Shown piece after piece: positions 10,843 through 21,744 of a DNA stretch of 64,000 bases (positions are counted from its first letter, which is position 1; every line of letters starts with the position of its first letter). Both the position numbers and the translations under genes were made by a program. The notes under the pieces are model-generated. The model did no database searches, had not been told where the DNA came from, and saw only the letters and a program-made list of their open reading frames with translations. Origin of the DNA: Bedellia somnulentella (taxonomy: Eukaryota; Arthropoda; Insecta; Lepidoptera; Bedelliidae); contig OY755175.1 of the NCBI GenBank assembly GCA_963576735.1, positions 1,380,401 through 1,444,400 of the forward strand, read 5' to 3'.

Positions 10843-11312
10843 TTTAGTCTAGCCTCCTAGGTCCCAGCGTGCTAATATGAGTACTAATATTTTGTCGCTT
10901 CTGACCGGAGCATAGTTACGTATAGCAAGAGTAGAAACCTAACGGGCTATTTTTATCACAAAATATTTCTACCTTAAGTTCGTATATTTCTTAGACCTAA
11001 CGTCCTAAAAAAAGAACCAAATATTTTCATCTTTTTTTTACGAAATAATATTTAGGATTTACCAAACATATGTAATAAAATCAATCCCACTTACTAATTA
11101 ACGGAAAACAAACAAAATATTTATTTTTCAATTCAGGTCTGAAGCGCAACTCTCATTTTGTACTATAATTAGTACGTTAGGTTTGGATGATTACATAATA
11201 AAAAAATATCTGGGACTCAGGAGGCTAGATAATTAATTATTGTACAAGTCACTAGTAATATCATTAATAGTTTTCGAGCAAAAGAAAAAAAAAACTTTAA
11301 AATTAGATCTTT

Positions 11313-11410
11313 CTGCTCAACTTCCAAAAGTGACTGAGGAAATTATTATTCCGCATCTCTGACTAAACTTTCTAGGGAATTATAGCCGTCATTATATATA
11401 TGTATGTATA
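11313..11410 (+). repeat. Family B repeat, 3' fragment
   Basis: Diverged, from CTTCCAAAAGTGACTGAGG to a TATATGTATG tail. Confidence 0.65.
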
Positions 11411-11464
11411 TGAAAGAGGTTGCAAATTAATATTGAATAAAACTTCAGATGAATAAAATTGGTA

Positions 11465-11624
11465 GTATGTAAAACTTGCACTCTCTTATACCACACTGAA
11501 AAAATAACGTCATGTATTTTTTTTGGATACATATTTTTTTAAGTGTATGTAAAACTTGCACTCTCTTATACCACACTGAAAAAATAACGTCATGTATTTT
11601 TTTTGGATACATATTTTTTTAAGT
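11465..11624. repeat. Exact tandem duplication, 2 x 80 bp
   Basis: Units 11465-11544 and 11545-11624 are identical base for base. No ORF or transposon end is apparent. Confidence 0.95.
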
Positions 11625-11681
11625 AAAAACGTTTTATTTGCGGGGTGCATTTTTGTATTTGCTGTGTAATACCAGTTCAAA

Positions 11682-11872
11682 ATAGTACTACCCCATTTCT
11701 ATCCGCGGGTGGCGTGAAAGTGGCCGCAATAGATACGGGGCTTTTAAGTGGTTGTTGGGCGATGCGGCCGGAGCGGAGACCCCAAAGTACTTCTAAAAGT
11801 GGTTGATTGAGGGTTTAGTATGTCTAAAGCTCTGGCAACACCTTCTAGAGATGTCTAGCCGTGTGTTGTGAT
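11682..11872 (+). repeat. Family B repeat, diverged
   Basis: From ACTACCCCATTTCTATCCGC to TAGCCGTGTG. Several substitutions relative to other copies. Confidence 0.65.
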
Positions 11873-13082
11873 ATTATACTCGCGTCAGGACACGTGATTC
11901 GATCAAAAATTCGTAAGATGAAGGGAGAGGATGCCGGTGCGCTAGCACGATAGCTTAGCGAAATGTAGCAACTTTTGCAACACCTTGAAAAACGAAATAT
12001 TTTGTAAAGTTTTACTTAATCTTTCAAACTTTACTTGTATATGTCAATGAGGTTAATATAACCTCATTGGTATATGTGGACATTGGTTTACTTAATCACA
12101 AGGAAGTTATAATAAATATTGTCAAAAATTGTGCTCTTTTAATAGTACTTTTAATTAAAGTTATTTGTGTACAATATTCTCTGACCGTTACCAAATATCA
12201 TATTCAAGTTCACATCTATGTCGGCGCTCCCGGGATGCTCGTTGTGTTTTTCTTTTGTTTAATGGCAAAAATTTTGAATTGCAGAACTATGTACTGGTAT
12301 GAAAGCAGGGAATGATAAAGAAAAAGTCACACTCTGACAAACGAGAGATAAATAAACAATATAAGTTCAACAGATTTGAATATACTATTATTATCAAGAG
12401 CAGTCAATATAATTCCTATTCGCTACCATTTACTGGGTAAGGCAAATAGGAACAATCTATCTTTTTTTAACGATCGATCGATCAAGTACCTAATTAAACT
12501 TTCATATTCTATTACTTTTGCTTACTTTGCTCTCTAGTCATCTTGAACGTTTTCATTCAGATCAAACTATCACACTTATTATCTTTGTCTATTTCACCTA
12601 ACTTACTTTCATCTAACAGTCCTGCACCCACACCACAATTTAATAAAACTATAATTTTCATGAAAATTATTCCAAATACAACAATAGTTTACGTCTGAAA
12701 CCTTGTAGTTATATAAAAACCCATCTCTACAATACACTACTATAATATTAAGATTTTATATAAACTTTAAGATGTTCCTGTCGTACTCTATCCAATAGAC
12801 ATATTCGTTTACTTCGCGTAAACTTGGAAAATATTACAGAGCCAGTAATACTTTGTGACCAGCCTCCTACAAATGAACTTTAAGTATTTAAATACGGCCT
12901 ATTCATTACTATAAGGGTTCATTTATGTCACTTGCGAATGCGTGCATAGTGTACATTATTAAATGTTACGTTGTACATCTTATCGCGAAAACTCTAGATG
13001 ACATTATTTGACTTAAATTAGTGATTGCCAAACAGTTTAATTTGTCTGGTGAACTGAACCCCCCAAACTACGAAACGCAGGT
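11873..13082. other. Upstream region of the CPAP1-type gene
   Basis: AT-rich. No gene or clear repeat seen. An ORF of 82 codons at 12067 has no recognisable features and no support. Confidence 0.4.
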
Positions 13083-13122
13083 TATAAGACAGCGGAGAAA
13101 GCATTTACCGCGCAGTCGCAGT
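13083..13122 (+). promoter_or_regulatory. Candidate TATA-initiator core promoter of the CPAP1-type gene
   Basis: TATAAG at 13083-13088 is followed 31 bases later by GCAGTC (A at 13114), close to the arthropod initiator TCAGTY. A second GCAGTG lies 6 bases further on. The start codon is at 13210, which would give a 5' UTR of about 96 nt. Confidence 0.5.
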
Positions 13123-13209
13123 GCAACAAGTTCCCGCGCGATCGGTCATTTCGCGCGCATTGGAAATAAAACTTTTTTCTTTTAAAAGTAGCGTTCGTGA
13201 TTTGTGACA

Positions 13210-13220
13210 ATGGATATCAG
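13210..13220 (+). CDS. CPAP1-type cuticle protein, coding exon 1 (MDI + 2 bases)
   Basis: ATG GAT ATC AG, then donor GTATTT. A very short first coding exon that carries only the start of the signal peptide is common in insect cuticle-protein genes. Its two leftover bases plus the first base of the exon at 41358 make AGA, giving MDIRWSILFGCLLASAVALS, a classical signal peptide. That fit is the evidence for joining exons 28 kb apart. Confidence 0.7.
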
Positions 13221-13664
13221 GTATTTATTATGCCATTTTATTATAACGGTAATTTAAGCGGCACTTAAATAAATAAAACATATTTCAGTAATGAGTAATT
13301 TAAAAACAAATTTGAGTAATAACGATCGTAATATCATGATGGTCAAGCACTTTCTCTGTCGATTGAAGACATCATTACATGTTAATACTTACAGATAAAT
13401 GTTAGCGGACATCCTCTGAGCTTTGATATACGCTAATGACCACTACACACGCGAATCGGTTTTATAATCAACACAAACGTAATAATGCCCGTGCAGTTTA
13501 GCTAACGTAGATCAGTGACATACTAAGTGCTTTTCTTGGTGTTTTGATAGTTGTAAATCTGAAAATACACAAATGGTAAAAAAATATAAAATTTTAATAC
13601 CAAATTATATTTGCTTAATATTGATGTGAAGTGCAGGCTTTTAAGCTATTCATCTTCTATGCTG

Positions 13665-13770
13665 TGCGTCGTCGGCTTAGAATAACATTAACCTGTTACT
13701 TTCCGAGGGCGTCGTAGGAGGTGACTTTGGATGTTGGGGCTTTTTAAGTGGTTGATGGATGATGGAGTCG
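13665..13770 (+). repeat. Family B repeat, 5' fragment
   Basis: Diverged; contains GGGGCTTTTTAAGTGGTTGA. Confidence 0.6.
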
Positions 13771-15104
13771 AAGACTCTAGAACTATCATCGTTTATTTTA
13801 ATATATTTTCTCTTGCTAACATCCAAAGAAATTGTCGACTAAAAAATTCTTTATACCTACTAAAAAGTATGTATTAATTGCATTTCCAATTGAAGGCAAA
13901 AAAATATACAACTAACTTGCTTGAAAGTGAGCGACTGCAGAGAAATCGTCATTTCTGGAACTCTGGCTACGTAACCTTCGATTGTAGTCGTGAATATATT
14001 TATACTACAGTTTTAAATCTGAAGAGTTGGTTTATTAAAACCAACCTTCCTTATTTATTAAGGAAGGCTTCGAATTATGAATTATATTAAATGTGATCTA
14101 AACACTGACTACTTCTACCCGTGCGAAACCAATTGCATTTATAACATAAATTGATTAACAATATAACACCATTTGAAGAGATTCGCTTTTAGTTTTTATA
14201 TCTGGAGCTGGACACATTTATGCTTACATAAAATTCCTACATAAAAATAAAGAAAATCGCATACAAGCCAATGTTTGTGAATTGTATGAACACAGTTTGC
14301 TGGATTGCCTAACTTTGGTAAAAACTTTGCCTTGAAATAAAAAGTTACGGAACGACTGATTTCCATTAAATACGCTATTGTCGATTGATCAAGTTAATTG
14401 ATATATTAAAACCATAATATACTACTTTACTTATCCATTCTTAACCTCTGATACTTATTTAACTTTCTTCACAAATAGCTTCCTAAATAAGACAGGAATT
14501 AATTAGTCGTAGGCAGTTCATTGCTAGGAACGTTTCCAGTTCTGGTATGTGATTTCAAAAGTATTGTCACGTGTGGAGGCGTGTGCTCTTCGAATCAAAC
14601 TAGGACCCAACTTACTTGCGCCATGTATAAAATGACATAAATTGGAAATAAAATACTAACTGTTAAAATTAAACACAATTGCAATCGAAGTGATTCAGAA
14701 TAAAAACAAGTAACCCAGCAAGGAGTTTTGTAACAGGCTGGTTCACCTTTTTAAATGTTTACATCCATAATAACGGTATACGAAAAAGGACTCTTTTACG
14801 ACTTCATTGGTCGTTGACCTTTGCAGTGCAATGATGCGTAATGGCGATCATTGCTGTATCGTTTTTGTGAAATGATTTCTTTGGTGGTTATGTAATATAA
14901 GAACCACATGTTGTTTATTTAAAGGGAATTAAGTTGAAAGGTACAATGCTTCAAGATATATCCAATGTTTATAGAGCCTGACCTGTGCGTTGTCACTTTA
15001 AGAGTGTACTCTGGGCCCTTTAATTTTTAAGGTATATTACTATTTAGATATAATACCGATTATGTAATCAATTAGGAAAAAAACCAAGATAATGTATTTA
15101 ATAT
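13771..15104. other. Intronic DNA
   Basis: Nothing recognised. Confidence 0.4.
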
Positions 15105-15470
15105 AGCAACCGTGATAGCCCAGTGGGTGGAACAATCGTTTATCTTGCAAACGACTAGTGTTCAGATCCTGGGTCGGGCCTACACCAATTTGTCTTTTCT
15201 AAAGACATATGTGTGGTTAATTTATCATGGTTGTTAACGGTGAGGGAAAACATCGTGAGGAAACCCACATGGCTGAGTTGTACTTAGTCATGTGACAGTG
15301 TATTCGTACAAAACGGCGATAGGCCTGCCCCCTATCACGTGAGTACACTGTCCATGCAAAACGTGGGTACTCTGAACACCAGGTGACAAAGTCACGTGAT
15401 GTTCAGAAGTATTAGTGCCTCTGCCAACCCCTTCGGGGATATTCGGCGTGAACGTTTATGTTTATTATGT
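15105..15470 (+). repeat. tRNA-derived SINE (family A), complete copy
   Basis: Head with A box TAGCCCAGTGGGTGG and B box GTTCAGATCCTGG. The end is GGCGTGAACGTTTATG followed by TTATGTTTATG tail repeats. It is the best-preserved sense copy. Confidence 0.85.
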
Positions 15471-15493
15471 TTATGTTATAATGTATTTATGTA

Positions 15494-15735
15494 CATATAT
15501 ACATATACTAACGGCTATTTTTCCCTAGAAGGGGTAGCCAGAGCTAAGGAATTATAAATTCCTCAGCCACTTTTGGAAGTTGAGTGGGGAAAAGATGGTA
15601 AAAATTAAGGTTTTTAGGGATGGGTCTCCAACCGCATCGCCCAAAAATACCTAAAAGCCCCATTACCGTTAGTCGCCTCTTACGTACACCCACCGGAAGA
15701 AATGGGGTAGTGCTATTCTAAGTCGGCACTACACA
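15494..15735 (-). repeat. Family B repeat, near complete
   Basis: From ACATATACTAACGGC to CGGCACTACACAC. Confidence 0.75.
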
Positions 15736-16289
15736 CAAATTGTATTGTTTTTATATATTTCAAATAAACTATAGCGTCGCTTTACTAAATGTTATAATTT
15801 ATATTTAATATCATATATGTCTAGTGCATTTTCGTCGCAATAAAACAGTGATTCTTAGTACACTGTAAAAAGATACGAAACATAATATTTTATTGCGTAG
15901 GGTCTCATCTAAAGGTTCTATACACCCGTAAAACGTTAATTAATATCATCATTATAACCAGTTATAAAAGAACCCATTTCCACACCTTTACCCACCTTAA
16001 GACACTATTTATATCATACAGCACTAAGAAGTGTTAATGACTATATTAAATAATTTAAAACGTATAAACTTTTCTCATGTCTACCTACCCTTTGAACCAG
16101 AGCATCAAAGCGTGAACTGTAACAGTATTATGACGATAATTACATTTCTTACATAAGCAACACTTAAAACACACAATGATACAAGTAACGCGACTCGATC
16201 ATGTTTTCAAATACATATGCATGAGCATGTTGTGTAATATTTGGGTAAAAACTTCTAATTACACTGTATGCCTTTAGGCTGAGTTTTAT

Positions 16290-16415
16290 CGTTAGTGGTC
16301 GTACATACATATTTTGTATCATAGACTAAATAAGTAGCCAGAACTAAGGAATCATAAATTCCTCAGCCACTTTTGGAAGTTGAGTGGGGAAAAGATGGTA
16401 AAAATAAAGGTTTTT
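16290..16415 (-). repeat. Family B repeat, partial
   Basis: It faces the next fragment, forming an inverted pair with a spacer of about 20 bp. Confidence 0.65.
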
Positions 16416-16435
16416 GATGATGATGGTAATTAATC

Positions 16436-16500
16436 TCTTAGTTCTGGCTACCCCTTCTAGGGAAATATAGCCGTGAGTATATGTATGTATATATGTATGT
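16436..16500 (+). repeat. Family B repeat, 3' tail
   Basis: TTCTGGCTACCCCTTCTAGG through a TATG repeat tail. Confidence 0.7.
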
Positions 16501-16871
16501 ACTAAATAAGTAGACTTTTAGATCGATTTCAATGGGGTCGTGTGGTTGGTCTGCTTGAATTCATTAGTAATGTGAGATGTATTCTGTCTTCCATTTCAAC
16601 ACGCATTTTGTGAACAGCTTACTAATGCTTTAATAATAATAACTGATTATTAACTATAAATTTAAAACCGGGCTAAGTAATAAATATTAAATTGTTTATC
16701 ATATTTTGATGTACTGGAATATTGTTTTTTTATGATATTTAATTAATATTTCTTCGCTTACATGTGACCATAAAATTGCCTCGTTGTAAGGTGAATTTGG
16801 ATTGTCCATCATCCAATGTGTTCCACTGTACAATTCTCTCTCGCTTATATACGAGTAGCTATATAATAAAA

Positions 16872-17236
16872 TAACATAACATAAACGTTCGCGCCGAAAA
16901 TCCCCGAAGGGGTTGGCAGAGGTACTAATACTTCTGAACGTAACGTGACTTTGTCACCTGGTGTTCAGAGTACCCACGTTTTGCTTGGACAGTGTACTCA
17001 CGTGATAGGGGGCAGGCCTATCGCCGTTTTGTACGAATACACTGTCACATGTCTAAGTACAACTCAGCCATGTGGGTTTCGTCACGATGTTTTCCCTCAC
17101 CGTTAACAACCATGATAAATAAAGCACACATATGTCTTTAGAAAAGACAAATTGGTGTAGGCCCGACCCGGGATTTGAACACTAGTCGTTTGCACGATAA
17201 CCGGTGTTCTACCCATTGAGCTATCACGGTAGCTAT
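16872..17236 (-). repeat. tRNA-derived SINE (family A), complete copy, reverse
   Basis: Reads from CGCCGAAAATCCCCGAAGG to the reversed tRNA-like head ending near 17236. Confidence 0.85.
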
Positions 17237-17283
17237 ATAATATTCATACTAATATAATTCATAGAGCACACACCTCGTAAACT

Positions 17284-17317
17284 GTCGACTCAGAGGACTT
17301 GTCGACTCAGAGGACTT
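17284..17317. repeat. 17-bp direct repeat at the LINE 5' boundary
   Basis: GTCGACTCAGAGGACTT occurs twice in tandem (17284-17300 and 17301-17317). It coincides with the 5' truncation point of the SGNH-RT LINE and may be an insertion scar. Confidence 0.85.
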
Positions 17318-17886
17318 TAGTCTTCTCCGATTCTCTTGGTGTTAACATTGGCCATCATTTAAACAAAGAATTAGACCAATGTATCTTAAATACTTGTATG
17401 CCCGGAGCAAGTTACTCTCAAATAATAAATTCTATTTTAAAAGAACAATATGACTCGAATACTACTTTAGTTATTTTAATAGGTTCAAGTAATAAGGTGA
17501 ATCCAAGTGACTTAAAGAAATCATTTGAGAGGTTAGTTAATTTAAATGTTAGAAAAATAATTATAAGTGACTTCCTATATTCCAAGCATCTTAGCTATAA
17601 GGTTAACACTAGGATATATAAATTAAATATGTTACTATATAATTTGACTTTGGGATATAGGCAAAAAATTGTTAATTTTAATATAAATAATTATATTAAG
17701 AAATCATTAATGACTAAGAGTACCTTGAAAGTACCTGATTATTCTAAAAAACGTCTAGCTATGTTACTAGCTAGTAATATAGTATACAATAATGTTATTA
17801 ATTTGAATAACATAACAATTTCAACTGACTTGGATGCAGTTATTAGTACAAGTACTAATGTATCTGCAAATTTAGCTTTAAACTAG
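17299..17886 (+). CDS. LINE ORF1 remnant: SGNH/esterase-like domain
   Basis: 195 residues, starting at a non-ATG codon because the element is 5'-truncated. Block I of an SGNH hydrolase is visible as VFSDSLGVNI (residues about 8-17, with the DS nucleophile pair). A strand ending LVILIGSSNKVN (about 57-68) corresponds to the oxyanion block. The last helix VPDYSKKRLAMLLASNIV corresponds to the segment that normally carries the catalytic Asp-x-x-His, but no His is present. SGNH domains occur in ORF1 of several CR1-group LINEs. Here the His loss suggests a binding rather than hydrolytic role, or decay. It ends at TAG immediately after the heptamer TTTAAAC. Confidence 0.7.
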   Translation: MSTQRTLVFSDSLGVNIGHHLNKELDQCILNTCMPGASYSQIINSILKEQYDSNTTLVILIGSSNKVNPSDLKKSFERLVNLNVRKIIISDFLYSKHLSYKVNTRIYKLNMLLYNLTLGYRQKIVNFNINNYIKKSLMTKSTLKVPDYSKKRLAMLLASNIVYNNVINLNNITISTDLDAVISTSTNVSANLALN

Positions 17887-20732
17887 GTAGTAAGACAAAG
17901 GAAAAGGCATATATTTCACTAGTTCATCAGAACATACAGAGCCTTTCCTGCAAATTATTAGAATTAGAGTTATTCGTTAATAAGTACAATGTTAAAATAC
18001 TTTGTTTGACAGAACACTGGTTAAAAACAGAACAAATGAACTTTAGTTTAAAGAATTACACGGTGGGCAGTTGTTTTAACAGAGAGTCCATAATGTGTGG
18101 GGGTAGTATGATACTATTATATGTAGACATTAAATTTAAAGAAAGAAAAGACATCTGTAGACTCTCTGTTGAACAACATGTAGAAATCTCATGCATTGAA
18201 TTGAGCAAGTATATAATTTTGTGTGTATATCGCCCACCCAAAGGTAACTATGACATCTTTGAAGCAGCAATGGAGGATGCTTTGGGGATGGCTTCCCGCA
18301 GCTCCAGAGAGGTTGTAGTTTGTGGGGATTTCAATGTTGACTTATTAGGTGAGGGTCTAGTAAAGGAGAGAATCTTAACATTTTTTCAATCATTTAATCT
18401 TCTAAATGTATTTAATGAGCCAACCCGAATTACCTCGACCTCTGCAACATGTTTAGATAATATTTATTGCAATTGTGACTACTCTGGTCACTTCCTTTTT
18501 GATAGCATTACCTCAGACCACAAGGGACAATTCATAAATTTAGAATTAACCATTGAAAAAAAAAAGTCAATTGTATGTAGACAGATAACTGAAAAAAAAC
18601 TTAGCTTATTTGAAAATAATATTAGGTCTAGCATCAGCCCCCCAATGAGAAGCAGTGAAACATTAGAGAATTGTCTTTCTTTCATCAATGAGCTAAAAAC
18701 AGAATTTAACAAAATCTTTAAAACTAAGGTAATACTATGTAATACAAAATGCTCTTTTGCTGAATGGGCCACCGCTGGAATTAGAATAAGTAGAGATCAC
18801 CTGTATAACATTTATAGAGAAAAGTCCTATAACTTCAACCAAGATTTTATTATTTATGTCAGAAATTATTCAAAAATTTTCAAAAAAGTTTGTGGTGAAG
18901 CTAAATCTAGATGCATAAAACATAAAATTAAGAATTCTTCTAACAAAAGTAAGACTGTCTGGAAAATAATTAACAGTGAAACTGGAAAACTAAAGTCCCC
19001 GCATGATCTCAATTTATTATTAGATAATGAACTGATACAGTCAAGATCACAAATTGCTGACATTTTTGAAAATCATTTTATAAATACCCCCACTCAGACA
19101 ACAGAGAAATTAAATTCATGTCCCCAAAAAGCTCTTGAGTTGTTGGAACAAAATGTTACCAAAACAACAGCACAGTTTTCTTTCAAGTATGTTGACAGTA
19201 ATGATATAATTAAAAATTTTAAAACCATTAATCTTAAAAAAACCGAAGACATAACAGGAATGTCAGTTTTCGTCATAAACAGAATAATAAATATAATCGC
19301 TCCCCATTTAACGATACTTTTTAATAAATGTATAGATATAGGAGAATTTCCAGACTGTATGAAGTTAAGTAGGCTCATCCCACTACATAAATCAGGAGAT
19401 AGTCAGGACTTTACCAACTATAGGCCTATTTCTATTTTACCAGTTCTCAGTAAGGTTTTCGAGAAAATCATGTCCAACCAAATGCTTTCATATTTCAATA
19501 AAAATAATATATTCCATGACGAGCAATATGGTTTTACTAAAGGTAGGTCTACTGTAGATGCAGGAGTGTCACTAATGAAACATATATTTAATTCATGGGA
19601 AAACTCCCGGGATGCGTTAGGTATATTTTGTGACCTCACAAAAGCTTTTGATTGTGTAAAAAAGGAAATAGCGTTGACTAAACTTAAATATTACGGTTTT
19701 GACGAGCAAGCACTGAAATTAATGGCATCATATCTTGATAAAAGAACTTTAAAGGTAGACATTAATGGAACCACGTCGAAAGGATCGGAAATAGAGATGG
19801 GCGTTCCTCAAGGTTCTATACTTGGCCCATTACTGTTTCTGATTTATATTAATGATTTACCATTTATGGTACAAAAGTATTCTGAGATAGTTATGTTTGC
19901 AGATGACACATCTTTAATATTTAATGTAGCGAGATCCTCTACATCTCTTGACGACGTAAATAAAGCTATCTCACTGGTATTGCATTGGTTTACTGTAAAT
20001 AACCTGGTTCTGAATGCCAAAAAAACTAAATGTATTAAATTTACTTTACCGAATGTTAGGCAAGTTGACGCCAATATTGTTATTGACAGTGAAAAAGTAG
20101 AATTAGTGAAAGAGACAAAATTCCTAGGGATAATAATCGATTCTAAGTTGCAATGGGGACCCCATATACTAACACTTTCTAAAAGGCTGAGCTCAGCAGC
20201 GTATGCCGTGCGTAAGATTAGAGAAATAGCAGACATAGAAACAGCTCGCATTGTTTATTTCAGTTATTTTCATAGTATTATGTCGTACGGTATTTTATTA
20301 TGGGGTAAAGCGGCTGATGTTCATAAAGTTTTTGTCTTACAAAAGCGAGCTATCCGATCTATTTACATGTTAAGGTCGAGGTATTCGTTGCGCGAAAAAT
20401 TTAAAGATATTGGCATTTTAACTGTCCCTTGCCAATACATATTTGAGAATTTAATGTATGCCAAAAAGAATATAGGCCAATTTAGTAAAGTTAGTGATAG
20501 GCATACTGTTAACACTCGGAATAAGGAGAAACTTAACGTACCGAAGTGGAGACTTAATAAAGTAAGTAACTCCTTTATGGGACTATCCCTGAAAATGTTC
20601 AATAAACTCCCTTCTGAAATATTGGAATTGCCTGTGGCATCTTTTAAAAAGGCAATTAAAGCCATGCTTTTAAAGAAATCTTACTACAGTGTTCAAGATT
20701 TTTTAAACGACAAGGACCCAACGCGCACCTGA
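17859..20732 (+). CDS. LINE ORF2: APE endonuclease and reverse transcriptase
   Basis: The frame opens after a stop at 17856-17858, and its first ATG is at about 18036, inside the endonuclease. The conserved endonuclease residues before it (HQNIQSL, LTEHWL) can only be made by entering from ORF1. Endonuclease motifs follow: VYRPP, VCGDFNVD, SDHKG. RT motifs are NYRPISILPVLSKVFEK, DLTKAFDCV, MGVPQGSILGPLLFLIYIND and MFADDTSL (catalytic DD near 19902-19907). The thumb and C-terminal region (KFLGIIID...) are complete. There is no RNase H. From the slip site the product is about 949 codons. Confidence 0.85.
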   Translation, partial: CICKFSFKLGSKTKEKAYISLVHQNIQSLSCKLLELELFVNKYNVKILCLTEHWLKTEQMNFSLKNYTVGSCFNRESIMCGGSMILLYVDIKFKERKDICRLSVEQHVEISCIELSKYIILCVYRPPKGNYDIFEAAMEDALGMASRSSREVVVCGDFNVDLLGEGLVKERILTFFQSFNLLNVFNEPTRITSTSATCLDNIYCNCDYSGHFLFDSITSDHKGQFINLELTIEKKKSIVCRQITEKKLSLFENNIRSSISPPMRSSETLENCLSFINELKTEFNKIFKTKVILCNTKCSFAEWATAGIRISRDHLYNIYREKSYNFNQDFIIYVRNYSKIFKKVCGEAKSRCIKHKIKNSSNKSKTVWKIINSETGKLKSPHDLNLLLDNELIQSRSQIADIFENHFINTPTQTTEKLNSCPQKALELLEQNVTKTTAQFSFKYVDSNDIIKNFKTINLKKTEDITGMSVFVINRIINIIAPHLTILFNKCIDIGEFPDCMKLSRLIPLHKSGDSQDFTNYRPISILPVLSKVFEKIMSNQMLSYFNKNNIFHDEQYGFTKGRSTVDAGVSLMKHIFNSWENSRDALGIFCDLTKAFDCVKKEIALTKLKYYGFDEQALKLMASYLDKRTLKVDINGTTSKGSEIEMGVPQGSILGPLLFLIYINDLPFMVQKYSEIVMFADDTSLIFNVARSSTSLDDVNKAISLVLHWFTVNNLVLNAKKTKCIKFTLPNVRQVDANIVIDSEKVELVKETKFLGIIIDSKLQWGPHILTLSKRLSSAAYAVRKIREIADIETARIVYFSYFHSIMSYGILLWGKAADVHKVFVLQKRAIRSIYMLRSRYSLREKFKDIGILTVPCQYIFENLMYAKKNIGQFSKVSDRHTVNTRNKEKLNVPKWRLNKVSNSFMGLSLKMFNKLPSEILELPVASFKKAIKAMLLKKSYYSVQDFLNDKDPTRT
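17877..17883 (+). promoter_or_regulatory. Candidate -1 ribosomal frameshift site, U_UUA_AAC
   Basis: In the ORF1 frame the sequence is GCT TTA AAC TAG, so T TTA AAC is a perfect X XXY YYZ heptamer ending directly at the ORF1 stop. A -1 slip puts the ribosome into CTA GGT AGT AAG, the open ORF2 frame. Downstream, GGAAAAGGC (17900-17908) can pair with GCCTTTCC (17941-17948), with a small GTTC/GAAC hairpin inside the loop. The 16-nt spacer is longer than the usual 5-9. Confidence 0.6.
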
Positions 20733-21110
20733 CCATGTCCGTAAAGCTATAAATCTTCCCTCGTTATTCCTAGGAATAATTGTCTGGTGAGGATTTTTCT
20801 TCTCACGTTATGTGATTGGTTTTTGTGATGGACAATTTATTTTAATTATGTCAAACTAGCGTTTGGTTTGGTCGCATAGAAAATCTTTTGTAAAGTAAAA
20901 ACATGTTTATAAATTGAAATTGTACAAACCATATTTTGAAAAAATGAAAAAATGTGAATGTAAAGAGTTTCTTTGTTGCTTCTTCTCTTTACGAACACCT
21001 TCCGAAGCAACGGATTAACGATTAATTTAAAACTTTGACGTTCAAAAAATGTTAGTATTTAACTTTATTTTGAAAAATAAACTTTTTGACTTTTTTGACT
21101 TTTTGACTTA

Positions 21111-21744
21111 AAGATCCCGGTACAGCCTATAAATCACAACCTTACAGAGAACCCATCTTGGAGCATAACATAATTACCAGTACCTCTAATGACCTTGTAA
21201 GTGATAAATAGAATAACATTGTGCCCAATGAAGATTTATGTAGCCAATTTGTCAACTTGCATTAGAGTAGAGCCGTGAAAACTCGGTTGAGCAATGTTCA
21301 ACTTTGTACGCAATTACTTTAAATGTGGGTTTATTGCTGAGTATTGTAATGTATATAGTACGGCATTTTTAAAATACTTATGTGGTGGTAGTTTACTGGT
21401 AATGGTAAGCTAGTTCTAAGCGCGATTCGACCTCCGCTCAGGGCAAGGGAAAATGAAGTATATTTAGCGCGAATCTCTGTTCTTAGACTTGCGTGTTCCT
21501 AAGTTGTAACAATATGATTTTAAAAGTCAATATTTGTTTTTACTTTTGAAACTTACACTATATGTCCTTATACATAAATTGATTTAATATTCATACATTA
21601 TTTACATTGTATATCACAATGGGTTAGTCAGGGATTATGATTCATAGATATATTCACCACGCAGCATTAGGATACATGGTGTTTCCATAACTGCTTAATT
21701 CTAAATTTGTATTGTACCCTTAGTTGCTCTCACAGACTGTAAAC
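21111..21744. other. Intronic DNA
   Basis: Nothing recognised. Confidence 0.4.

Larger units (their letters stand above)
17284..21110 (+). mobile_element. LINE with SGNH-like ORF and endonuclease-RT ORF, 5'-truncated
   Basis: CR1-like organisation: an esterase-like ORF (17299-17886), an endonuclease/RT ORF (open from 17859 to 20732), a 3' UTR, then a short-repeat 3' tail, TTTTTGAC-type units at about 21087-21110. Both ORFs are free of stops, so the insertion is young, although the 5' end is missing (the first ORF enters without ATG). The two frames meet at a -1 slippery heptamer. Confidence 0.85.

Noticed and set aside
18056..20665. Several minus-strand ORFs opposite the LINE polymerase
   Set aside because: They are antisense shadows of ORF2, without motifs of their own.
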